DNA from: Aquariibacter albus
Lineage (GTDB): Bacteria > Pseudomonadota > Gammaproteobacteria > Burkholderiales > Burkholderiaceae_C
Direction: 5' to 3'
Assembly (NCBI RefSeq): GCF_014145335.1
Contig: NZ_JACIVI010000001.1
Coordinates: forward strand, 558,001 to 622,000
Length of the DNA: 64,000 bases
Part shown: piece after piece, positions 56,719 to 64,000 of the stretch
How the letters are laid out: the number at the start of each line of letters is the position of its first letter
Position numbering within the stretch: position 1 is the stretch's first letter
Notes under the pieces: model-generated
The model's database searches: none
Told to the model about the DNA's origin: nothing
The model's input: only the letters and a program-made list of their open reading frames with translations
Program-made: the position numbers and the translations under genes

Positions 56719-58782
56719 ATGAGCGTGGAGGCGTTCGATCGGCTGCATGGTGCCCTGCAGTACCACATCGTTAACTCGATGGGCTGGACTGGTCTGCGAT
56801 CGACGCAGGCCGACGCAGTGGAGCCGATCCTGGGAGGCAAGCATTGCCTGATCCTCGCGCCGACTGCAGGTGGCAAGACCGAAGCTGCAGCGATCCCTGT
56901 GTTGTCGCGCATGGCGACCGAAGAGTGGCCTGGCCCGAGCGTCATCTATGTCTGCCCGATCAAGGCGCTGCTGAACAACCTTGAATCGCGACTATCGCGC
57001 TACGCAGGCTTTGTCGGGAGGACCGTACAGGTCTGGCATGGCGACATCGGGCAAGGCGCCAAGGCTCGGGCCAAGCGGGTGGCCCCCGATGTTTTGTTGA
57101 CGACGCCAGAGTCCCTTGAGGGGATGCTCATCTCCACGAAAGTGGACCGACCATCTTGGTTCGGCAACGTCCGCACGATCATCGTTGACGAGCTGCATGC
57201 GTTTGCAGGTGACGACCGCGGTTGGCATCTACGGGCCGTCATCAAGCGCATTGAGGCCTACGCGAGGCAACCGATTCAGAGGATCGGGCTGTCTGCGACA
57301 GTGGGCAACCCTGAAGAACTGCTCGAATGGTTTGCTGGTTCAGGTGAGTGGCAGATCGTCGGCTCTTCGTCGGTCTCCACCGACGCAGATGTCACGATCG
57401 ATCACGTCGGCACGATGGCTAACGCCGCGACGGTGATCTCTCGGCTGCACCGAGGCGCCAAGCGACTGGTCTTCTGCGACAGTCGATCTAAGGTGGAAGA
57501 GTTGGCGGTAGCGCTGCGCGCATTGAACACGCGAACCTTCGTTTCGCACTCGTCCCTGAGCGCATCGGAGCGCAAGCTTGCAGAGACGGCATTCGCCGAG
57601 GAGCAGGATTGCGTGATCGTTGCCACCAGCACGTTGGAACTAGGAATCGACGTGGGTGATCTGGACCACGTGATCCAGATCGACTCGCCGAGCACTGTGT
57701 CGTCGTTTCTGCAGCGCATGGGTCGCACCGGGCGGCGGAGCGGCAGTCGCCGCAACTGCCTCTTCCTGACTACGAGCGACGAGGCGTTCCTGCTGGCCTG
57801 CGCGATCACAACTCTGTGGCGCGACAAGTATGTAGAGCACGTCAAGCCGCCGCCCATGCCGTGGCACATGGTTGCTCAACAAATGATGGCTTTGGCTCTA
57901 GAGAAGCCTGGAACTCCGGCGCACGAAGTCGTGGGCATGGGACATTCTCAGTTCCCGGAGCTAGCCGCGACGACCGTTGCAGCAGTTTTCGAGTTCATGG
58001 TGGCCAAGGGGATCCTACTGGTTAGCAGCGGACTCACGTCGATGGGGCCCGAGGGTGAAAAGCTCTATGGACGGGGGCACTTCCTCGATCTGTTGTCCGC
58101 ATTCGCTAGCCCAATGGTGCTGGCAGCGAAGTACGGAGCCACTGAGCTGGGGTACGTGGATCCGATGGCGGTTCAACAGCAGCGGGAGAGACCTACTGTC
58201 CTACTGCTTGGCGGTCGCAGCTGGAAGGTCACGTGCGTGGACTGGTCGAGGCGAACAGTGTCGGTGGAGCCGACAGAAGACCGGGGCAAGTCAAGATGGC
58301 TAGGGACATCGCGCTGGTTGGGCTTTGAGGTGTGCCAGGCCATGCGGCGCGTTCTCTTGAATGAGGGCGACGCGGAGCTCGGACTGTCGAGGCGGGGTGC
58401 ACAGCAATTGAGTGAGGTGCGTGAACTGATCACGGCACCCGAGCGACAGGGCTCAATGTTGCTTGAGCATGTGGCGTCTGGTCGGTTGCGCTGGTGGACG
58501 TTTGCGGGCGGGGCAGTCAATAGCGCGATCGCTCTGAGATTCGAGGATGCGGGAAGTGTCCGAGTAGACGACCTCTGGATAGAAGCTGACCCTGGTACGT
58601 CGATGACAAGTGTCGTCAAGTCGCCTGTGCTTCCGGTGGCAAGGAAGGCGTTCGTTTCGAACCTTGTCGAGCGGTCGGACCTGAAGTTCTCTGATTGCCT
58701 GACTGCAGAGCTGCTCGTGGAGGTTGTGGCCAGCCGATCGCTAGACGAGGAGAACCTCAGCCGCCTCGCGTCGAGGCAGTAG
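56719..58782 (+). CDS. brxHI: BREX helicase BrxHI (Lhr-like DEAD/H-box)
   Basis: A 687-residue superfamily 2 helicase. Motif I is APTAGGKTEAAAIP (K53), motif Ib DVLLTTPESLEGML, motif II VDELHAF (D157-H160), motif III GLSATVGNPEELLEWF, motif V TSTLELGIDVGDLDHVIQ and motif VI SFLQRMGRTGRRSGSRR. The order and the C-terminal accessory region match Lhr-like helicases; placed after brxD, it is BrxHI. Last gene of the operon; it converges with the second AbiEii gene with 5 bp between stops, so BREX transcription may read into that locus in antisense. Confidence 0.88.
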   Translation: MSVEAFDRLHGALQYHIVNSMGWTGLRSTQADAVEPILGGKHCLILAPTAGGKTEAAAIPVLSRMATEEWPGPSVIYVCPIKALLNNLESRLSRYAGFVGRTVQVWHGDIGQGAKARAKRVAPDVLLTTPESLEGMLISTKVDRPSWFGNVRTIIVDELHAFAGDDRGWHLRAVIKRIEAYARQPIQRIGLSATVGNPEELLEWFAGSGEWQIVGSSSVSTDADVTIDHVGTMANAATVISRLHRGAKRLVFCDSRSKVEELAVALRALNTRTFVSHSSLSASERKLAETAFAEEQDCVIVATSTLELGIDVGDLDHVIQIDSPSTVSSFLQRMGRTGRRSGSRRNCLFLTTSDEAFLLACAITTLWRDKYVEHVKPPPMPWHMVAQQMMALALEKPGTPAHEVVGMGHSQFPELAATTVAAVFEFMVAKGILLVSSGLTSMGPEGEKLYGRGHFLDLLSAFASPMVLAAKYGATELGYVDPMAVQQQRERPTVLLLGGRSWKVTCVDWSRRTVSVEPTEDRGKSRWLGTSRWLGFEVCQAMRRVLLNEGDAELGLSRRGAQQLSEVRELITAPERQGSMLLEHVASGRLRWWTFAGGAVNSAIALRFEDAGSVRVDDLWIEADPGTSMTSVVKSPVLPVARKAFVSNLVERSDLKFSDCLTAELLVEVVASRSLDEENLSRLASRQ

Positions 58783-58787
58783 GAGGT

Positions 58788-59717
58788 CTATGCCTGGGAA
58801 TCGTTTGCCTCGGCGCCGACCCAGTCGCGCGTAGAAGGGTTCCACGTCGGTTTGAAGTCGTCGCCGAGGCTGCACGCGAGAAGCGCCGGGACCAGGAAAA
58901 CGACGAGGGTCTCTATCTCCGTGTGAAGACTAGTCCACTGCAGGCCAGCCTTCGTAACGAAGGCCCGCCACTGCTGGGCCTTGATAGGGTTCGACGAAAA
59001 CTCGGCTGTCAGCGCAGCAGGAACGGATGTCGGCACCGGTGTGTTTCGTCTTGCGAACGTCGCACGGATGGCGGACGCCAGCGTAGCGCCGTCGAGCTCC
59101 GAGGTCCTGGCGATGACTGCCAGATCGAAGAAGTCCTTCATCCGGCTGTTGTTCATGCCCAGCACGACCATCGCGTGCAGTTTCTCGGCGATCACCGTGT
59201 AGACAGGGTAGGCCCGCAGCGATGGAGCTGCCAGATCGTCGAGCAGGGTCGGGTAGGTGACCGACTCGGGTGCGGGGGTGATCGCGTCGCCGAATCCGAT
59301 GTCCACCTGCACCGGCAGGCGCGCACTGCCGATGGACGCGGGGATGTTCAGACGCAGCCCGCCGTAGACGTTGTCTTCACGGATCGGCGCGATCCGCATG
59401 CCTGAGGTGTCGTATCGAACTCCATCGTCCGCGTCGATCGCGCAGATCGCGGTGAACGTGCTCCGCAGCGTGTCCGCGTCATCCGCGCCGAAGCCCAGTA
59501 GGTCGGCGTCCTTCGTCGGCCGATGCGGCGTGTCGTACCAGAGCGCAAACAGCAGCGCGCCCTTCAGCACGAAACTGCCGGCATGCGGGGACACCGACAT
59601 CCGGTACAGCAGCCGCTCGATCGCAAAGCGAGAGAGCAGGAGGTTGTAGCTCTCGCCCGTGCTGCGTGAGCGATTGAGCAGGCGGGCGAGCACTGAAGCC
59701 GAGCGGTCGGCGCTCAT
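58788..59717 (-). CDS. abiEii: AbiEii-type nucleotidyltransferase toxin, second locus
   Basis: A 309-residue toxin; ATG 59717 overlaps the antitoxin stop as ATGA. Motif I is FVLKGALLFALWYD and motif II RPTKDADLLGFG; the later EKLHAMVVLGMNNSRMKDFFDL holds the Lys/Arg-KD-DL signature of the AbiEii family. It differs clearly from the first copy (GGTS and SEDVDL motifs there), so this is an independently acquired locus and not a recent duplication. C-terminal 60 residues are unassigned. Confidence 0.9.
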   Translation of the reverse strand: MSADRSASVLARLLNRSRSTGESYNLLLSRFAIERLLYRMSVSPHAGSFVLKGALLFALWYDTPHRPTKDADLLGFGADDADTLRSTFTAICAIDADDGVRYDTSGMRIAPIREDNVYGGLRLNIPASIGSARLPVQVDIGFGDAITPAPESVTYPTLLDDLAAPSLRAYPVYTVIAEKLHAMVVLGMNNSRMKDFFDLAVIARTSELDGATLASAIRATFARRNTPVPTSVPAALTAEFSSNPIKAQQWRAFVTKAGLQWTSLHTEIETLVVFLVPALLACSLGDDFKPTWNPSTRDWVGAEANDSQA

Positions 59718-60322
59718 CCCGTCATCGCCTCTAGGTACGGGCGCATCACGTTGGTCATGCGGTTGACCTTGGCGTAGCGCCACAGGTCATCCATCGTCAC
59801 CTTGCGCTGCTGCCATGCCTCGCGCAGGGCTTCGAGCGCCACGTCGAGGCCCACCTTGCTGCGCAGCTTGAAGCAGTCGGTGATGGTCTTGGCGAGGCTA
59901 TAGACGCGGACCGGCGCGCCGTCGAGCACGATGCTCTCGATGCCCTCCGTGAACGCTGCGCCGGACAGGCGGGTGACGCGCAGCGCGGTGTGGGTGCCTT
60001 TCGGAGCGTGGGTGCCGGCCGGCAGCGCGATCCAGACCTCGAAGGGGGCCTGCACGCCGATGCCGTGGATCTCCAGGGCCGAGAGCAGGCACACCACGGC
60101 CTTGGGCGCCTGCCGGGTCACCTCGATCGCTGACTGGTGGGCGCTTGGCGAGCCCTCGGCGCCGGTGTACAGCCCGCGCCCCACGCGACGGACCTGGCCG
60201 CGCGCCGCCATGCGAGAGGCCGTGCGTGCAGGGATGCCGGCCGCGGACAGCTCGCGCGCCGATACGACGGGCTGCTTCGCGGCGAGGCGCAGCAGCTTGG
60301 CGGCATTGCTTCGGGCAGGCAT
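59714..60322 (-). CDS. abiEi: AbiEi-type antitoxin / autorepressor, second locus
   Basis: A 202-residue antitoxin; ATG 60322 (MPARSNAAKLLRLAAKQPVV) is chosen because a palindromic operator lies just upstream. The N-terminal winged helix is VSARELSAAGIPARTASRMA with RVGRGLYTG; the C-terminal AbiEi domain shows AKTITDCFKLRSKVGLDVAL and the late DLWRYAKVNRM. The family binds its own promoter and neutralises AbiEii. Its operator lies in the 52-bp gap downstream of the DUF1173 gene. Confidence 0.88.
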   Translation of the reverse strand: MPARSNAAKLLRLAAKQPVVSARELSAAGIPARTASRMAARGQVRRVGRGLYTGAEGSPSAHQSAIEVTRQAPKAVVCLLSALEIHGIGVQAPFEVWIALPAGTHAPKGTHTALRVTRLSGAAFTEGIESIVLDGAPVRVYSLAKTITDCFKLRSKVGLDVALEALREAWQQRKVTMDDLWRYAKVNRMTNVMRPYLEAMTG

Positions 60323-60340
60323 GCCCGAATGGTAGCAAAG

Positions 60341-60366
60341 TGCACTACTTATGCGCAAGTAATGCA
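60341..60366 (-). promoter_or_regulatory. Second abiE operator, 10-6-10 inverted repeat
   Basis: TGCACTACTT (60341-60350) and AAGTAATGCA (60357-60366) are inverted repeats matching at 9 of 10 positions around a 6-base centre, 18 bp before the abiEi start. A TATAGAAT lies directly upstream on the minus strand and may be the -10. Layout and distance match the operator of the first abiE locus, with no shared bases in the arms. Confidence 0.65.
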
Positions 60367-60374
60367 TTCTATAG

Positions 60375-61664
60375 TCACCCTGCGCGAGCCGTCCGGGATG
60401 CTTGCTCGGCCTGAGTGGGCGCCGTCCGGGGCGAATGGATGCGCGGGAGCGGAAGAGGCGGCATCGGCTCTCCGGATCGACGCCACGTCCAGATCGGGGC
60501 GACACCAGCGGCGCCATTCTCAGGCCCCGGCGAGGACTCATCGGCATCAGCAGGCCCGATGAGCAGCATCGGCGCTGGCCCTTCGCAGTCGGTGAGCACG
60601 GCGCTCGCGATCCGGTCGCCCCGGCCGAGGTTGTAGTGCAGGCCCTTCACAAAGCAACGGGTCTCGCCGACGAGCCGATCCAGAAGCTGCTTCTCGAACC
60701 CGTCGGCAACCGGCAGCCATTGGCGCGTCACGGGCATCAGGCACAACTCCTGGATCGCCGGAACGCCGGCACGGCCCACGCCGAAGGTCGCAATCGTCAC
60801 CAGGTGGATGTCGTCGCTGGCGCCCCACAGCGCCAGCTCCCGCTCGAAGCGCCGCCCGAGCCGCCGGTACAGCTGCTCGTCGATGGCGAAGGCCTGGTCG
60901 GGCATGTGCTTGACGACCGCCTTGAAGCCGTAGCGCGCGGGCACGATCTCCTTGACCTCGCCGATCAGCAGCATCAGGTGTTGCGCCTTCCCGGGTACGC
61001 CGACCGCATGCTGCCACTGCGCAAGGCGCCGCGCGTTGATCGCCTCTCGCTCGGCGATGGAGAACGGCTCCGGCACATAGAGCCGGTTGCGCAGCGCGTC
61101 GCCGCGCGCCAACTTGTGGTCCGCCGCTTGAAGCAAGTGTCTTCGCACCGTGGCCCAGGTCCGCTTGCCGGCGAAGCCAGGATGCCAGCGCGTCAGCTCG
61201 GCCTGGTCCCAGAGGTAGTGCAGCAGGCCGCGCAGCGAGAGCTTGGTGCCGTCGCTGGTGACGCTGTCGCTGTCGCCGCCCGTAGGCGGCATCTGCGATC
61301 CGCCCGGCATCTTGCTCAGCGGGAAGTCCAACTTCAGCGTGGTCTCGCCTGTATCCGGGTCCTCAGTGATCGCGCTGCCCAGCACCTGCCCCAGGCCGGA
61401 GACCTCGGCCGGCGGTTCATAGGACGGGCAGTCGGACGCGTGGTGGCTTCCTGTGTCGGGCATGCGCTTGACGATGTAGCCCTCGCCAAGGCGCGCCACG
61501 TACATCTCGACGCCTTCAGCTTGACACAGGCAGCGGGGACGCTGGTGGCCGGCGTGGGCGTCGGCAATGGCGTCTGCGAAGCCTCGCGACCCGATCTCGA
61601 AGCGACGGCCGGCGATCTCGTAGACCGCCGCCGGTGCCGTGATGCCTTGGGCCGGAATCTCCAA
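60375..61664 (-). CDS. DUF1173 conjugation-associated protein
   Basis: A 429-residue protein of the DUF1173 family, common in ICE and conjugative plasmid transfer regions, function unknown. The N-terminus contains a CxC-x-HxxxC-like cluster (RCLCQAEGVEMYVARL, then GSHHASDCPSYEPP), perhaps a zinc site. The middle has LLHYLWDQAELTRWHPGFAG and KRTWATVRRHLLQAA. It ends in a Pro-rich tail. It is last in a minus-strand run with the LPD7, OmpA-like and coupling-protein genes, 10 bp after the LPD7 gene. Confidence 0.8.
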   Translation of the reverse strand: MEIPAQGITAPAAVYEIAGRRFEIGSRGFADAIADAHAGHQRPRCLCQAEGVEMYVARLGEGYIVKRMPDTGSHHASDCPSYEPPAEVSGLGQVLGSAITEDPDTGETTLKLDFPLSKMPGGSQMPPTGGDSDSVTSDGTKLSLRGLLHYLWDQAELTRWHPGFAGKRTWATVRRHLLQAADHKLARGDALRNRLYVPEPFSIAEREAINARRLAQWQHAVGVPGKAQHLMLLIGEVKEIVPARYGFKAVVKHMPDQAFAIDEQLYRRLGRRFERELALWGASDDIHLVTIATFGVGRAGVPAIQELCLMPVTRQWLPVADGFEKQLLDRLVGETRCFVKGLHYNLGRGDRIASAVLTDCEGPAPMLLIGPADADESSPGPENGAAGVAPIWTWRRSGEPMPPLPLPRIHSPRTAPTQAEQASRTARAG

Positions 61665-61674
61665 CTTCGTCGCC

Positions 61675-62814
61675 TCATCGCACAGGTGCCGGTGCGGCGC
61701 GGTCGCGTGTGCGCTGCATCTCAGGCGTCGGCATGACGACGGGCCGCTGCGATGGGGCCGCCTTGTCGTAGACCTTGACCTTCGGCGCCTGGCCGTCTCG
61801 GATGCGCTGCGCGAGCTTCTCTGTCGCGGCGGCCATCACGGCCGCGCGCTGCTTCTCCGGCACCTTCTTGGCGACCAGCACCGCCTCGATGGCGGCAAGC
61901 ACGGCCTTACGGCTACCGCCGCCGCGGGCCGATGCCTTGTCGGCGGGGGCTGCTGCCGCGGCACCAGCGTCACGGGCCGGCTCGATGCGGTTGACCAGCC
62001 GGGCTTCGCGCTCGCGCTTCAGAACTTCCAGGTCGCCGGGATTCGGTTCGTAGCCCAGCGTCTTCACGCCGCGCACCGACGCCTCGAGCCAGACCATGCG
62101 CTTGAAGTCCTCATTGCCGGAGACGCGCAGCGCCTTCCAGTTGCGCGCCTCGGCCACGTCGACCATCGAGCGGGCGACCGAGGGGCTGTTGGTTTCCGTC
62201 GCCAGGCGGAAGGTCGATTCGGTGAAGGCCACGCGCGACGTGTCGCCGCGAAAGCGGTACTCGGTGCGTCCGATGGTCACGTCGCCCATCGTCACCGGCG
62301 CGCGCTTGATGATGTAGCGATCCATCAGTGCGGACTCGATGCGAGCCACGAGTGCGGCGCGTTCGGCCTGGGCGTCGATCTTGGCGACGGTCTTGGCATC
62401 GACCTGTCCGGGCTGCGCAGGTGCCTTGGCGGCGCCCGGCATCGGAACCACATTGGTGACCTCGGGCACCTCGTCACGCGCTGGTACGGCGTCCAGGGGT
62501 CGCTCCGGCGCCGCCGGGCGCTGCGGACCCCGCTGCCACTCGCCATCAACCTTCTGGATCGGCGTGCGCTTGCCGTCCTCGGCCACCGCGACGATGCGCG
62601 TGCTGCCGACTTGATCCGCCTTCGCGACCATCTCGGTGAAGGTGTTTGCGCGGTACGTGACTTCCGCGAAGGGATCGCGCATCTCGTAGCGCTCGCCGGG
62701 CGTGTCAGCTGGCGTCTGAAACCGCTCGATCGCCACGGGGGCGCGATTGGCCGGCTCGACGGTGCCGCCCTGGGCTGGCGCTGCCTTGCGGACGGGGGAG
62801 TTGTCTGCATCCAT
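61675..62814 (-). CDS. LPD7-domain conjugation-associated protein
   Basis: A 379-residue protein. The central domain (about residues 165-270: DRYIIKRAPVTMGDVTIGRT, then FTESTFRLATETNSPSVARS and WLEASVRGVKTLGYEPN) matches the large polyvalent protein-associated domain 7 often fused to relaxases. Here it stands without a relaxase. N-terminal and C-terminal parts are low-complexity, rich in Pro, Ala and charged residues. A role beside the relaxase or during DNA entry is likely from family and place. Confidence 0.8.
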   Translation of the reverse strand: MDADNSPVRKAAPAQGGTVEPANRAPVAIERFQTPADTPGERYEMRDPFAEVTYRANTFTEMVAKADQVGSTRIVAVAEDGKRTPIQKVDGEWQRGPQRPAAPERPLDAVPARDEVPEVTNVVPMPGAAKAPAQPGQVDAKTVAKIDAQAERAALVARIESALMDRYIIKRAPVTMGDVTIGRTEYRFRGDTSRVAFTESTFRLATETNSPSVARSMVDVAEARNWKALRVSGNEDFKRMVWLEASVRGVKTLGYEPNPGDLEVLKREREARLVNRIEPARDAGAAAAAPADKASARGGGSRKAVLAAIEAVLVAKKVPEKQRAAVMAAATEKLAQRIRDGQAPKVKVYDKAAPSQRPVVMPTPEMQRTRDRAAPAPVR

Positions 62815-62846
62815 GGCGACCTCGCGGTTTTGGGTTGAAGGAAGGA

Positions 62847-63491
62847 TCAGGGCTGGGCGACAGCCGTCGCGCTGAGCGCCACCGGCAGTGCGCGGTACAG
62901 CTCGATCTCGACGCGCCGGTTCAGGTTGCGGCCTCCGGCGCTGGCGTTGTCGGCGACGTGGTCGCCGGCCGGCTGGTAGGTGGCGCGGATGCGTGCGGGG
63001 TCCACGCCCGCGGCCACCAGGTAGTCACGCACGGCGGCGGCGCGCTCGCGGGCGATGCGGCTCTCGGCCGGCGCGTCGCTGGTGGCGTCGGTGCGCCCAC
63101 GCAGCAGGACGAGCGGCGAGGCCTTGGCGTCCTCGACCAGGGCGGCGGTCACCTCGGGCGGGATGGCGACGCGCGTGCTGCCGAAGTCGAAGCGCACGGT
63201 GAAGACGCTGTTGGCCTTCACCGGCTGGGCAGCCGGCGCCTGCATGGCAGCCAGCAGTTGCTGGCGCGCCGTCACGTTGGCGAGCGCGGCAGCCGTGGTC
63301 TCCGCGATGCGACTGGACTCGGTGGCCAGCAGGCGGGTGTTCTGCAGGTCGTTCTTGCACACCTGCAGCTCGACGGCCATCTGCGAGTTCACCGGCCGCT
63401 TCTGCGACTCGTCTACGGTCGGCGGCTGCGGGGGCGAGCTGCAGGAGGCGAGGACGAGCAGCCAGGGGACAAGTGGGGTGGTGTTGCGCAT
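62847..63491 (-). CDS. OmpA-like peptidoglycan-binding lipoprotein
   Basis: A 214-residue envelope protein. The signal peptide ends in a lipobox (WLLVLASCSSPP). A coiled-coil part (CKNDLQNTRLLATESSRIAE) leads to a C-terminal OmpA domain: FTVRFDFGSTRVAIPPEV, LLRGRTDATSDAPAESRIAR and the diagnostic NLNRRVEIELY. It would bind peptidoglycan. In conjugation clusters such proteins are thought to anchor the transfer apparatus across the wall. Confidence 0.85.
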   Translation of the reverse strand: MRNTTPLVPWLLVLASCSSPPQPPTVDESQKRPVNSQMAVELQVCKNDLQNTRLLATESSRIAETTAAALANVTARQQLLAAMQAPAAQPVKANSVFTVRFDFGSTRVAIPPEVTAALVEDAKASPLVLLRGRTDATSDAPAESRIARERAAAVRDYLVAAGVDPARIRATYQPAGDHVADNASAGGRNLNRRVEIELYRALPVALSATAVAQP

Positions 63492-63509
63492 GGCAGGTCT
63501 CCCGCGTTC

Positions 63510-64000
63510 TCAGGGCACGATCTGGGTCTCTTGCGGGCCGGGTTCGACACCCGGCACCGTGTCGATATCCGCGTCGAGCGCGGCCACGTCCAGCGTCGTC
63601 TCCGTCGCGTCGCCTTCGGTGAGCAGGACGCCGTCTTCATCGGGGACAGGCTCGATCGAGCCTCCGATGCCAGGGATCCCAAGCGCGCCCTTGTCGAAGA
63701 AGGTCAGCAACTCGTCGGCGACCTTGTCCGGCGGGCCCTCGAACGAGTCCGGCAGCAGCGTGTGGTCGTGGGCCAGCGCCTCCAGGCTCAAGGTCTGCCC
63801 GGCCGGCAGTTCATCGTCGGCATAGCGCCAGCGCTGCTGGACCCGCGCCAGGTGCAGGTCCATGTCCATCCGCGGCACGGCCGGTGACTTCAGCAGGCGC
63901 GAGGTGAAGGCCCTGTCGCGGTAGTAGCGAATCTTCTCGCCGAGGATGGGCTTGCAGTTCTCGAAGATCACCACCAGTCGTTCGCTGCCCAGCTCCTTGA
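63510..64000 (-). CDS. traD: Probable type IV coupling protein, C-terminal part
   Basis: The gene enters from the right edge; only the last 163 codons or so are visible. The frame is open from base 64000 with ELGSERLVVIFENCKPILGE, then KIRYYRDRAFTSRLL, resembling the ATPase-proximal end of TraD/VirD4-type coupling proteins, followed by an acidic tail (DEDGVLLTEGDATETTLDVA) of the sort that docks relaxosomes. Such proteins are hexameric inner-membrane ATPases linking relaxase-DNA to the secretion channel. The motor motifs lie outside the window, so the call rests on the short match and the neighbours. Confidence 0.5.
   Translation of the reverse strand, partial: KELGSERLVVIFENCKPILGEKIRYYRDRAFTSRLLKSPAVPRMDMDLHLARVQQRWRYADDELPAGQTLSLEALAHDHTLLPDSFEGPPDKVADELLTFFDKGALGIPGIGGSIEPVPDEDGVLLTEGDATETTLDVAALDADIDTVPGVEPGPQETQIVP

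Noticed and set aside
39109-58782. Type 1 BREX
   Set aside because: No brxA, brxB, brxC or brxL; the presence of pglW, pglY, brxD and brxHI defines type 2.

Overview
The window reads as high-GC (roughly two-thirds G+C by eye) betaproteobacterial DNA, most likely Burkholderiales; this rests on protein character (Cupriavidus-like Czc proteins, Burkholderiales-like IS3 elements) and not on a search. It joins a short piece of core chromosome (1-1.9 kb: end of aroC, a SAM methyltransferase, an exported protein) to a large integrative and conjugative element (ICE) that runs off the right edge. The junction is visible: positions 1910-1957 hold only the 3' half of a tRNA-Asn(GUU) gene on the minus strand, followed by its terminator, and a tyrosine recombinase starts 150 bp away. 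An intact tRNA-Asn is expected at the other ICE end, outside the window.

Region 1 (2.1-8.2 kb): integrase, an AbiEi/AbiEii toxin-antitoxin pair with a clear operator, and an operon of an unknown protein, an XRE-HTH/ImmA-IrrE metallopeptidase, a NucS-like (DUF91) nuclease and a small unknown protein cut by an IS. Region 2 (8.2-25.4 kb): an IS3-family IS407-type element, a decayed czcC fragment, then a metal-resistance block. On the minus strand this is czcE, a lipoprotein gene, czcI, czcC, czcB, czcA, eptA and a small membrane protein; on the plus strand it is czcR-czcS and a Zn/Cd/Pb P-type ATPase with a MerR-type promoter. A second IS3-family element (IS51-type, with a nonsense mutation in orfB) closes the block. 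Neither IS has a target duplication, so the block was probably assembled by recombination.

Region 3 (25.4-35.2 kb): ICE maintenance and mobilisation genes: ssb, a DUF932 protein, a ParD/ParE-like pair, an R388-like stbA-stbB-stbC operon, an intergenic region with two copies of one hairpin (candidate oriT or StbA site), a mobilisation accessory protein, a relaxase and several unknown proteins.

Region 4 (35.2-60.4 kb): a defence island. A Gabija-like OLD nuclease/UvrD helicase pair lies divergent from a complete type 2 BREX (Pgl) operon: XRE regulator, pglW, pglX, an inserted Fic protein, pglY, pglZ, brxD and brxHI. A second, sequence-distinct AbiEi/AbiEii pair follows, with an operator of the same 10-6-10 architecture as the first. 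Region 5 (60.4-64 kb): conjugation-associated genes on the minus strand (DUF1173, LPD7 protein, OmpA-like lipoprotein, end of a probable coupling protein), leading into a transfer region beyond the window.

Taken together this is a mobile element carrying heavy-metal efflux, an outer-membrane modification enzyme and at least four phage- or plasmid-defence modules.
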